Below are positions 18,561 through 26,325 of a stretch of DNA of 64,000 nt, piece after piece. Made by a program: the position numbers and the translations under genes. Below the pieces are notes generated by a model. That model worked only from the letters and a program-made list of their open reading frames with translations, ran no database searches and had not been told where the DNA came from. How positions within the stretch are numbered: the stretch's first letter is position 1; each line of letters begins with the position of its first letter. The DNA comes from Mucilaginibacter sp. dw_454 (lineage in GTDB: Bacteria > Bacteroidota > Bacteroidia > Sphingobacteriales > Sphingobacteriaceae), in contig NZ_JAAVVB010000007.1 of assembly GCF_018449775.1 (NCBI RefSeq), positions 186,001 to 250,000 of the forward strand. Direction: 5' to 3'.

Positions 18561-19370
18561 ATGAGAAGTTCAGTTAAATATTTCTGTTTGTTACTAGCGA
18601 TAACTGTTATATACGCAGCCTGTAAAAAAAGCGATAGTGGCCCTAATAGTATTTTTAATCCGGCCGAATTGAGCCGCGAATTGGCGGTAAGTTTATACAA
18701 ATCATTGTCTGGCCAGTATGGGGGCGCCAATATTTCTGACGGGATCAAGGCTCCGCTAAGCATATCCACCCCGGCACACCGTGGCCCGCAGATTAATGAT
18801 GTTAATCCTTATTGCGGTTTAACTATTGATACCGCTTACAACCTCAGCCAGGACGTTATCGACACAGTAAAGACGTATTATACCCGCTTTAAGTTTGTTT
18901 ATGGCTGCGAAAACAACGTTTTGAATAGCTACTCATTACAGGACAGTATCGCCAATACGCTAACTGCGCCGGCCTTTAAAGCCGTTTATAAGCTTACCCA
19001 ATTATACAATGTAAAGGCTATCGACCAAACGTATAAAGTATCAGCAGTACAGGGCATTATTTATTTTTCATCGCATATTGATGCAACCAAACAATCTATT
19101 GCGCAATACGAATACATGGATAGTTATTATAACCTGCAAGGGATTAAGGTAGACATTAGCAGCGGCACGGCCGACGTTGTGGCTGGAACATCAACCATAA
19201 CAGCTATTTTTCAATATAAAGACGCAACTAACAATATAACCGATAACATTACCGGCTCTATCGAGTTTTTAGGAATCCATATGTCCAGAGTTACTTTACA
19301 TATCTCGGGCGATAACACAACTTACATTTATTTGGTCAATATGCTAAGTGGCCAGGTTACTGCCCAATAA
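18561..19370 (+). CDS. Lipoprotein of unknown function
   Basis: A 269-residue lipoprotein with signal MRSSVKYFCLLLAITVIYAAC (lipobox YAAC) followed by KKSDSG. The mature part begins with a helical segment (FNPAELSRELAVSLYKSLSGQYGG), then DVNPYCGLTIDTAYNLSQ and several beta strands. No family recognised. It follows PorP/SprF by 11 bp on the same strand, so it may be part of the same transcript, but a role in secretion is inference. Confidence 0.65.
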   Translation: MRSSVKYFCLLLAITVIYAACKKSDSGPNSIFNPAELSRELAVSLYKSLSGQYGGANISDGIKAPLSISTPAHRGPQINDVNPYCGLTIDTAYNLSQDVIDTVKTYYTRFKFVYGCENNVLNSYSLQDSIANTLTAPAFKAVYKLTQLYNVKAIDQTYKVSAVQGIIYFSSHIDATKQSIAQYEYMDSYYNLQGIKVDISSGTADVVAGTSTITAIFQYKDATNNITDNITGSIEFLGIHMSRVTLHISGDNTTYIYLVNMLSGQVTAQ

Positions 19371-19396
19371 CTCAATTATTAGATCTGATTCAATAT

Positions 19397-20239
19397 TTAT
19401 TCCGGTATACAAAAAAGGTTACCGCCTTGAATTTGTTGCGGCGAATTGATATGGTCGCAACCAAATTTATCAACCTGGTACAATGAATAACCCAGGCCAG
19501 TTAAAAAGGCATAACAATTTTGTATATCCTGCCCGGTTTTAATCCAATAGTCGGCGTCGTACTCAAAAATTAGGCGTGGTTTGTGTGTTAGTAGCAGGCT
19601 TTTCATTCCGCGCAGCACCTGGTGTTCAAAACCTTCTACATCAATTTTAACTAAAGCTAAAGATTGCAAAGAGGAAAGTTCAGCAAGTTGGTCGGCGACT
19701 TTAATTTCAACTATTTGCTTTTCTGGCCCGGCATCGCTGTTCAAGAGGCTGAATGTTCCCTGGTTCCAGATACCGGGATTGATGGCAAACTCAGCCTTGC
19801 CTTCCACATCCGATAAGGCGAATGGTAGCAAAGTCACATTATCTGCCTGGTTTAGGCGAATGTTTTTGTTAAATTTTTCCTGGAGATAATTTAATGGTTC
19901 GAAAGCGAAAACCTTACCGCTATTGCCAACACATCTTGACATCCGGATGCTTTGCAAACCGATATTACCGCCAATATCCAACGCGCTATCACCCGGCTTT
20001 AACGAGATCCGGATTAGCTTGCTGATCTCATCCTCGTAGGTGCCATTGCTTAGAACGCTCCATTCAATGTAATTATCAGCATTACAAAAAATGGCAATAT
20101 CCTCGTTTGTCAACCATGCTATACCCCCCCTGGAAGCCCGTTTTTTATAAGAAGAGTTTAGTAATGACGACAGGCGCTCTTTACCGGGGAAGTTCCAATT
20201 ACGGGTTATATTAAATTTTATTCTATCGTTACGCTTCAT
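19397..20239 (-). CDS. FkbM-family methyltransferase
   Basis: A 280-residue SAM-dependent methyltransferase of the FkbM type. SAM-binding motif I is SALDIGGNIGLQSIRMS, motif II KVFAFEPLNYLQEKFNKNI, then NVTLLPFALSD and the family signature LVKIDVEGFEHQVLRGM, ending with LIFEYDADYW. About 70 N-terminal residues are extra. FkbM enzymes O-methylate sugars or polyketides; substrate unknown. Monocistronic between the secretion locus and comM. Confidence 0.88.
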   Translation of the reverse strand: MKRNDRIKFNITRNWNFPGKERLSSLLNSSYKKRASRGGIAWLTNEDIAIFCNADNYIEWSVLSNGTYEDEISKLIRISLKPGDSALDIGGNIGLQSIRMSRCVGNSGKVFAFEPLNYLQEKFNKNIRLNQADNVTLLPFALSDVEGKAEFAINPGIWNQGTFSLLNSDAGPEKQIVEIKVADQLAELSSLQSLALVKIDVEGFEHQVLRGMKSLLLTHKPRLIFEYDADYWIKTGQDIQNCYAFLTGLGYSLYQVDKFGCDHINSPQQIQGGNLFCIPE

Positions 20240-20315
20240 TGCTATGGCTGCGACGTTTCTGCATCAGCTAAAGATAGACAATCTGTTGTAAAATGAATGA
20301 TTACGGCCAGATCCG

Positions 20316-20801
20316 CTAACCCGCCCAACCTTCACGGTCAAGACTTCTGAACTGTATTGCTTCTGCTAAATGTTCAATCTGAATATCTTCGCTCCCACCC
20401 AGGTCGGCAATGGTGCGGGCCACTTTTAATATCCGATCATAAGCACGAGCCGATAGCCCCAGTTTTTCCATTGCTTTCTTTAAGAGGTTTTGTCCCGCTT
20501 CGCTGATCTTGCACACATCGCGCACCATTTGGGCGCTCATCTGGGCGTTGGCATGCAGGTCGGGGCGCTCATTAAAACGGGCCATTTGTACTTCGCGGGC
20601 TTTGATGACGCGTTCTCGGATAAGTTCGCTTTTCTCGGCCAGGCGCTCTGAGGCCAGCTCGCTAAAGTTAACTGGTGTTACTTCTACGTGCAGGTCTATA
20701 CGGTCAAGCAATGGCCCGGATATTTTGCTCAGGTATTTTTGCACCATACCCGGCGGGCAAATACATTCTTTTTCGGGGTGATTATAATAGCCGCATGGAC
20801 A
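20316..20801 (-). pseudogene. comM: comM (YifB), 3' part, separated by the element
   Basis: C-terminal part of a ComM-type AAA+ Mg-chelatase-like helicase, starting at CPCGYYNHPEKECICPPG (zinc-ribbon-like Cys motif) and including KISGPLLDRIDLHVEVTPV, arginine-finger region and the C-terminal RAYDRILKVARTIADL...HLAEAIQFRSLD. ComM promotes branch migration during natural transformation. The 5' part is at 45707-46768. Joined at ACA, the halves give 1545 nt, 514 codons plus stop, in frame. In this state the fragment can only be read from an element-derived ATG (20837, MFCVLGKMLSQG), so the AAA+ domain is cut at its sensor-1 region and ComM should be inactive. Confidence 0.95.
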
Positions 20802-20822
20802 TCCCTGTGATAACATTTTCCC
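20784..20822. other. Left attachment site (attL)
   Basis: Host comM sequence ends at GCCGCATGG, the shared core ACA is 20799-20801, and element sequence starts TCCCTGTGATAACATTTTC. The arm CTGTGATAACATTTTC is an imperfect inverted copy of the arm at the other end (CTGTGAGAACTTTTC read inward on the minus strand), as expected for half-sites of a serine-integrase attP. The exact cut within ACA is inferred. Confidence 0.85.
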
Positions 20823-21061
20823 CAAGACGCAAAACATTAAAAAAGCCCTTCCTCGCGATTCCCCCCGCAGATCCCCAGACGCTCGGCGACCACCTTAGAA
20901 AGAAGCGCATCGAGTCGGGCATGCTGCAAAGGGAGGTGGCGATGGTGATCGGCGTCTCGGAGGACACGGTAACATCCTGGGAAAACAACAGGGCGAACCC
21001 GCAGGGGCGGCATCACCCGAAGATTTTCGCTTTCCTCGGATACCTACCCGAAGGTAAATAG
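20795..21061 (+). CDS. Small HTH (XRE-like) protein at element left end
   Basis: From ATG 20795 this encodes 88 residues: MDIPVITFSPRRKTL, then an HTH core TLGDHLRKKRIESGMLQREVAMVIGVSEDTVTSWENNRANPQ and IFAFLGYLPEGK. The family is a common small DNA-binding protein. The ATG lies in host comM sequence; the only early element-encoded start is GTG 20807, which would give a normal-looking VITFSPRRK start. Codon phase at the core matches that of the serine recombinase at the right end, so on the excised circle the two frames join without a stop. It may regulate excision or recombinase expression; that is inference. Confidence 0.8.
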   Translation: MDIPVITFSPRRKTLKKPFLAIPPADPQTLGDHLRKKRIESGMLQREVAMVIGVSEDTVTSWENNRANPQGRHHPKIFAFLGYLPEGK

Positions 21062-21072
21062 TCAAATCTAAT

Positions 21073-21100
21073 ACCGCTCATATTGAGCGGTGTTTTTTTT
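21073..21100 (+). terminator. Terminator after left-end HTH gene
   Basis: ACCGCTCA (21073-21080) and TGAGCGGT (21084-21091) form a perfect 8-bp stem with a 3-nt loop followed by G and eight T. It ends the HTH transcript 12 bp after the stop. Confidence 0.9.
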
Positions 21101-21182
21101 GATTAGCTAATCTTTATTTTTAACCCCTTAGCACCGGAATTTATATGCTGCGATAAATCATCCGTACCCGTCGCCTAAAACA

Positions 21183-21213
21183 AAAAAAGCCTAATCTATA
21201 TCAGGCCTTTTTT
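21183..21213 (-). terminator. Terminator of the 22-kb minus-strand cluster
   Basis: AAAAAAGCCT pairs with AGGCCTTTTTT across a 10-nt loop. On the minus strand it ends in a T run just after the gene ending at 21233. Confidence 0.75.
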
Positions 21214-21232
21214 GTTTTGAAGTTTGCGAGAG

Positions 21233-22081
21233 CTACAATGTAGTCGTCTTACTGTATGCCGACGTATGCGAACGTACGCATGAGGACCAGTCATCCTCCG
21301 CTCTATCTAAAGTTGTGTTATAGGCATTGGTCGCAGAATTTTGGCAATACTCTTCTGCGGCCGCTACTCCAGCCAAGCAAATCAAAGTCGCCGGTTCAGG
21401 ACCGCCCATCATGCAAGCTAACTCCAACGATCCAGCTAACGAAATACAGTCGGCATTTGCAGTTTCGTCATCCTCTTGGGCGCGGTTAAATGTTGTGTTA
21501 TATGTATCGTAACAGCCGAAGCTGTCCGGTTCCTGCACTTTTTTGAACAAAGAGAAGCCTTTTTTACTTCTAGAGTTTTTTAACAGCGTTAAAAACGCGT
21601 CCTTTAGTAAAGAGGTTCGCTGCTCTTGAGGCAAGGCCCAGAACTCCTTGTCACTCTTTACGAAATTAACGAGCGACGCATTTCCCGCGGCAAGATTTCC
21701 TGCCATACGCAGGGTGTCCTTGGCGAAACCTCTCAGGGCCCAGGACCTTTCAAGATCACCCATCGTTTTAATTCCAAAATCTATTTTCTGCAATTGCTCA
21801 ATCGACAACCTAGGCTTCTTCAAAGAGTCAGGAACCGTTCCGTAGCGCATCATCGAAACGATTCTTTTTTTTGAGGCAACCGAGAAAGTATTAATGAAGG
21901 CCTGATGACTGTTAAATACAGCAACAATATCGGGGTTGGAAGACAAATTGGCCTGATAATACGCGTAATCCTTTTTAACAGCCGGCGTGGACATACCGTC
22001 TCTTTTGCAGCTGTAAACAAATACGGCAACAAAGAACGTCACCAACCCTAGGCCGGCGAAGATGTAATTTCTAATTTTCAT
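21233..22081 (-). CDS. Exported protein with duplicated Cys-containing C-terminal motif
   Basis: A 282-residue protein with an N-terminal signal/anchor MKIRNYIFAGLGLVTFFVAVFVYSCKRDG (lipobox-like VYSC). A helical domain (about 35-190) contains repeated Lys/Asp-rich segments. The C-terminal 95 residues hold two related motifs, YNTTFNRAQEDDETANADC and YNTTLDRAEDDWSSC, around a hydrophobic Gly/Ala/Cys stretch (LACMMGGPEPATLICLAGVAAAEEYC), six to seven Cys in all. This tail resembles small disulfide-bonded or bacteriocin-like peptides only in general style. No family recognised. Followed upstream by a two-helix membrane protein and a DUF2059 protein in the same orientation. Confidence 0.7.
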   Translation of the reverse strand: MKIRNYIFAGLGLVTFFVAVFVYSCKRDGMSTPAVKKDYAYYQANLSSNPDIVAVFNSHQAFINTFSVASKKRIVSMMRYGTVPDSLKKPRLSIEQLQKIDFGIKTMGDLERSWALRGFAKDTLRMAGNLAAGNASLVNFVKSDKEFWALPQEQRTSLLKDAFLTLLKNSRSKKGFSLFKKVQEPDSFGCYDTYNTTFNRAQEDDETANADCISLAGSLELACMMGGPEPATLICLAGVAAAEEYCQNSATNAYNTTLDRAEDDWSSCVRSHTSAYSKTTTL

Positions 22082-22125
22082 GTGATGTTAGGTTTGAATA
22101 TGTTTATTGATTTTGAGAATTTAAA

Positions 22126-22413
22126 TTAAGTTTTGCGTAGCCTTTTTGACCTTGATCTGAATACCACAAGAAAAACACACGCCCCAAAAAAGGCTAAAAG
22201 TATCAGCGCTGCATATATATAATATTGAACATTCCAGAGGTTAGTCACATTTCGGCTTCCCAGGATAAAATCGATTGTTTCTTTATTCGACATGGCAAGG
22301 CTTTTCTTCTGATAAACCATGTCCCTGAACAGGTGCAGAAAATAACTTGACCCTATAAATAAGGCAAATCCAGAAATAAAAGCGCCTACGTAAGTTGTCC
22401 TATTGTTTTTCAT
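22126..22413 (-). CDS. Small two-helix membrane protein
   Basis: A 95-residue protein with two membrane helices (about 8-28, AFISGFALFIGSSYFLHLF, and 65-86, YIYAALILLAFFGACVFLVVF) and a strongly basic C-terminus (RSRSKRLRKT). No family recognised. It lies 44 bp before the Cys-rich exported protein and 18 bp after the DUF2059 gene, so the three are probably one transcript. An immunity-like partner role for the neighbour is possible but unsupported. Confidence 0.6.
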   Translation of the reverse strand: MKNNRTTYVGAFISGFALFIGSSYFLHLFRDMVYQKKSLAMSNKETIDFILGSRNVTNLWNVQYYIYAALILLAFFGACVFLVVFRSRSKRLRKT

Positions 22414-22431
22414 ATCACCAGACTGAAATGT

Positions 22432-22911
22432 TTAATTACTTTGGTATTCAGCAATCTTCTTTTCCAACTTTTCCTTAAGCTGCGGATATTCGGTCGTTAA
22501 CATCACCCTGGTTATGTCTGCTTGGATTAGCGGGAGGGTTTGCGATACCTTCCGTCCCAACGGTGAACGACGGAATTTTATCAGTTCGACCAAGTCTTCT
22601 TCCGTGTAATACTTGTCGTAAATGATAGGCAGTTCCTTTTCTACGATCCTTTTGGCGGAGGCGGTAGCATCGGTTAATAAAGAGCTTATGTATGCATCGT
22701 ATCTAGCCTTGTCTCTTACATTATTAGTAAGCTTACTTTCGGCCTTGAAGCCTTGTACGAAATTGGCCATCACCTTCTGAATCACTTGATCTTCGTTTTC
22801 CAACTCGATAAGGGTTTTGATCTTTGCCCTTTTTGATGGTGATTGACCCAAGGAAAAGAATGAGACAAACATCAAGCTAAGCGCAAGTAGCGTTTTTATA
22901 TGAAAGGCCAT
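22432..22911 (-). CDS. DUF2059-family secreted protein
   Basis: A 159-residue protein with a signal peptide (MAFHIKTLLALSLMFVSFFSLGQ) and the DUF2059 helical domain, recognisable by IYDKYYTEEDLVELIKFRRSPLGRKVSQTLPLIQ. Family function is unknown; members are periplasmic. It is the first gene of the three-gene minus-strand run at the left of the element. GC content is like the host, unlike the GC-rich transfer genes. Confidence 0.8.
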   Translation of the reverse strand: MAFHIKTLLALSLMFVSFFSLGQSPSKRAKIKTLIELENEDQVIQKVMANFVQGFKAESKLTNNVRDKARYDAYISSLLTDATASAKRIVEKELPIIYDKYYTEEDLVELIKFRRSPLGRKVSQTLPLIQADITRVMLTTEYPQLKEKLEKKIAEYQSN

Positions 22912-22991
22912 AGGAAAGTAGGTTTTCGCTGTGTATGAATGGTTTAAGTTATACGAATGTAGGTTGTTCGTTTGATATAACCTAAGAATAT

Positions 22992-24782
22992 TTATTTTAT
23001 TTTTTTTAAAGTCTCTTCCGCGAATTGCAGATACGCCTCCCCCTCAACTGAGGGGGCTTTTTCGCCAGACCCGATCATGTTTATGCAGAGGTTCCGAGCG
23101 TTTGCAGTGTCGCGTTTCAACAGGTAAAGCTTCAGAAGAAGGTATTTGGGGGCAAGCCTAGATGGTATTGAATTCAAGGCTTGATAGTATAAGCTCTCGG
23201 CATCATTCAAGTCACCGAGTTCCTGGTAGCTTCGCGCGGCGAACAAAATAGGCTCGGTGCTCGGCAGGAGTAAGCTGCTTTTGTGCAGTACTCCGATGCA
23301 TTCTCTATATTTATGGTTGTAAAACAAACTCATGCCGTAGTCGAGCAAGAACAGTCCATTTGTTTTTAACTGGGGATACGCTTTTCCGTACAAATTAAGT
23401 GCACCAGATTGGTGGGCAGATTCAGTTTTTTTTGCACTGTTCCATGTCGCTATTGCTTCGTTATTCTGCTTTGAAAAAGCAACTGCATAGGCGCTCCAAA
23501 AGAAGACTATGGCCAAAAGCAGCCTTCCGTATACCCCTTTTATCAACACCTTTTGGGAAGAAAGGCCAAAGGTGCTAATGGCCGCCAAAAAAATTATGCC
23601 AAACGACAGGATTGGCAAACTATGCAGGGGGTAGGAAAATAACGAAAACACCAACAACGCACAAAGGCTTACTTTTAGAGTTCGGACAGGGCTTTGGTTT
23701 GATTTTGGACGAGCCTGGCATACAAGGTAGCAAATGAGTAGAAAACAGAACAGGCCTGCGGCACCTAACTCGATGAATATTTGCAATACTTCGTTAAAGC
23801 AGTTGTTAGGGAGATCTGCGAAGGCTATGTTCTTTTGATTTGCGTCTGGCGACAGGAAGTAACTCAATTGCCAATCCTGATAATGCTTTGGGAATTCACC
23901 ATAGCCGATTCCCACAATGGGTGAGCCGAAAGCGTGCTTAGCAGACAGCTCCCATATAAACACCCGCCCTAGAGCGGAGTTCTTCTTACAAATAAGCAGT
24001 CCCGCAAAAATCGTCGCAATAACTACAAGAAGAGCGAACTGTGATTTAGCGAAGCGCTGTCTGGTTCTTCCGCTTTCAAATAGGCCCCAATCGAATGCCA
24101 GGATGACCGCAAGTGCCAGTAGGGCGGCTCGGGATTCCATTAAAAAGATCGCGATCGAGGTTAGCGCATAAACTATAAGGCGTGCCTTAAAGCGATGTTT
24201 TCCTAGAAGGCGGCCGATGACAGGTGTAACCAACAACAAAAATTCAGCGCATAAACCAGAATTTCCCAATGTGCCTTTCAGCGCCAAAAAGAGATGTGTT
24301 GAATGGTATGAAGTCGCAAGCTCTGTTACTAGCATCGTGATTTCAATAACATACAAAGCTGCCAGCACGTAAAAAAGTATACCTATATTCTGATTGTTAA
24401 TGACTAGGCGAATTAGCAAATAGATCGGACATAGCATGAAAAAGTTCATTGTTATCTCGTTGATATAGAGATCGTTTGCGAATCGTATCCTAGACAACAG
24501 ACACGCTGACACAAATGCCGCAAAAGCGATATCTAGTTTCGTTAGGCTGTAAAACTTTCGAACCGTTGAAATTTCGATAAAAACTCCCGCGCAAACAGTG
24601 AGGCTCAGCAACTCTGCAAAGAAATAATGTCCTCCCTTATAAATGGGATAGTTGTATAAGTAAGGATTGAAAAACGTTATTGCGCAAAACGACAATAATA
24701 AAAGAGACAAGACGGCAACCTGGGTAGCGCGGACATAACGAACAATGTTGGAATGAGCACTTCGCGATTCTTTAATAAACAT
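22992..24782 (-). CDS. O-antigen ligase/polymerase-like membrane protein with TPR tail
   Basis: A 596-residue protein with about 12 membrane helices and, in the middle, the Wzy_C/O-antigen-ligase pattern (LMESRAALLALAVILAFDWG, then a large periplasmic loop with HAFGSPIVGIGYGEFPKHYQDWQ). The catalytic-type Arg and His of this family fall in such segments. After the last helix (about 430) comes a soluble TPR-like region (SALNLYGKAYPQLKTNGLFLLDYGMSLFYNHKYRECIGVL...AARSYQELGDLNDAESLYYQALNSI). It polymerises glycans or ligates them to lipid or protein. Divergent from the Alg9-like transferase gene by 62 bp, so a shared glycan pathway is likely. Confidence 0.82.
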   Translation of the reverse strand: MFIKESRSAHSNIVRYVRATQVAVLSLLLLSFCAITFFNPYLYNYPIYKGGHYFFAELLSLTVCAGVFIEISTVRKFYSLTKLDIAFAAFVSACLLSRIRFANDLYINEITMNFFMLCPIYLLIRLVINNQNIGILFYVLAALYVIEITMLVTELATSYHSTHLFLALKGTLGNSGLCAEFLLLVTPVIGRLLGKHRFKARLIVYALTSIAIFLMESRAALLALAVILAFDWGLFESGRTRQRFAKSQFALLVVIATIFAGLLICKKNSALGRVFIWELSAKHAFGSPIVGIGYGEFPKHYQDWQLSYFLSPDANQKNIAFADLPNNCFNEVLQIFIELGAAGLFCFLLICYLVCQARPKSNQSPVRTLKVSLCALLVFSLFSYPLHSLPILSFGIIFLAAISTFGLSSQKVLIKGVYGRLLLAIVFFWSAYAVAFSKQNNEAIATWNSAKKTESAHQSGALNLYGKAYPQLKTNGLFLLDYGMSLFYNHKYRECIGVLHKSSLLLPSTEPILFAARSYQELGDLNDAESLYYQALNSIPSRLAPKYLLLKLYLLKRDTANARNLCINMIGSGEKAPSVEGEAYLQFAEETLKKIK

Positions 24783-24844
24783 TTCTTAAATTGTGCAAGG
24801 TTATCGGGGCAGCCCGTTAGCAAATAAATGACGACCTAAACTTA

Positions 24845-26320
24845 ATGATAAAACGGATCAAAAAGAATGCGCTAACGGTAAATACAGTACTGTTCATCTC
24901 GGCGATGATTGTATATGCAACCTCGGCTATATTTAACAACGGCTATTACTACTACGACGAACATTATCAATTAATCGAATTTGCCGAACTGAAGGCAGGA
25001 AATAATGCTCCATCCGACCTTTCTTGGGAATATAACGCACAAATTCGGTCCGCCACACAGCCCGTTATCGCTTTTTATTTCATGTCTGTTTTTAGATGGT
25101 TGGGCTTGACCGATCATTACAAGCTTATGATTGCCTTGAGAATGATCACTGCATTACTCGCTGTCTGTTCGATTACCTATTTCATACAGAGGACACAGCA
25201 TTTGTTGCACAGCAGTCTTTGGGTGTCGTATCGCTTGACGGCATATTTTTTGTGGTTTCTGCCGTTTGTGAACGTTCGCTTTTCTTCCGAGTCTTATTCC
25301 GGCTTAGCGCTTATCTTATCCGTCGCGGTTTTGTTTTCAAGGAATAAAAATCGATACATGTTGTTCGGGCTGCTTTGTGGGCTGAATTTCATTTTTCGTT
25401 TTCAAAGCGCGTTTATGTCGTTCGGGATTATTGTGTGGCTTATTGTTGTGCATAAAATCGCGTTAAAGGACCTATTCAAAATAGTAACCGCCCTAGCAAC
25501 AATGATTTTTGCCGGTTTCCTGATAGATTTTTGGTTTTACAATTCGGCTACCATAACATTTGTAAACTACTACGTCGCAAATATTGTCGATGGTGCAGCA
25601 TCGAGGTACGGGGTATCGCCTTGGTATTTTTATTTCACAGAGTCGTCCCAGGACGCAACCCTTCCCATAGGCATAGTCATTTGGGCCAGTATCTTAATGT
25701 GTTGCCTATTCCGGGGTAAGAGCCTCATTTGCTGGATCATCGTTCCTTTCTTGTTGGTGCACGCTTTGACTCCACACAAGGAGTTACGGTTTTTATTTCC
25801 GCTTGCAAATATTGTCCCGTTATTCATTCTGTCTGCTTACGATTGCTTGCAACATTTACTCGGCCCCTGCAAACATCTAAAGTGGCCGAAGATGTCCGCG
25901 GTCTTTTTACTCTCTGTTCTGAACAGCGGTGCCTTGCTGGTAACTGTGTTTTCTCCCGCAAACAACGATGGAATGATGAACATAACCGAAACGATTCATG
26001 AGACCTACCGTGGCAAGGACGTTATACTTTGGATCGTCGGTAACGAAAATCCTTATCACCCGATTCCGCCGAATCAGAAGTTTTACCTTGACAAAAATGT
26101 GCGGACGCTGCCTCTCGAATTACTAAGTGCGGCGAGATTTAATAGGAAGTACACGAACCTGATACTCATTCAAGAACGGTATGTAGATTTGTATTCGGAG
26201 CTGTTTGAGTCATACAGGCTGAAAGATGTTACGAGGAGCATTCCTGCATGGATTAGTTATTTAAAAGGGCTTGACGGACGCCGGGACGACCCCCTGTTGC
26301 TATATGAGCTAGAGCTGTAA
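24845..26320 (+). CDS. GT-C glycosyltransferase, Alg9/PIG-B-like
   Basis: A 491-residue membrane glycosyltransferase of the GT22 type. Near the N-terminus is YYYDEHYQLIEFAELK (acidic first-loop motif, DEHYQ, the usual catalytic Asp/Glu site), and later LTPHKELRFLFPL matches the HKE-x-RF signature of Alg9/PIG-B mannosyltransferases. About ten helices. It uses a polyprenyl-phosphate sugar to glycosylate a periplasmic acceptor. Neighbours are an O-antigen ligase-like gene and a PIG-V-like transferase. Its stop is 5 bp from the convergent transglutaminase gene end. Confidence 0.87.
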   Translation: MIKRIKKNALTVNTVLFISAMIVYATSAIFNNGYYYYDEHYQLIEFAELKAGNNAPSDLSWEYNAQIRSATQPVIAFYFMSVFRWLGLTDHYKLMIALRMITALLAVCSITYFIQRTQHLLHSSLWVSYRLTAYFLWFLPFVNVRFSSESYSGLALILSVAVLFSRNKNRYMLFGLLCGLNFIFRFQSAFMSFGIIVWLIVVHKIALKDLFKIVTALATMIFAGFLIDFWFYNSATITFVNYYVANIVDGAASRYGVSPWYFYFTESSQDATLPIGIVIWASILMCCLFRGKSLICWIIVPFLLVHALTPHKELRFLFPLANIVPLFILSAYDCLQHLLGPCKHLKWPKMSAVFLLSVLNSGALLVTVFSPANNDGMMNITETIHETYRGKDVILWIVGNENPYHPIPPNQKFYLDKNVRTLPLELLSAARFNRKYTNLILIQERYVDLYSELFESYRLKDVTRSIPAWISYLKGLDGRRDDPLLLYELEL

Positions 26321-26325
26321 GAACC

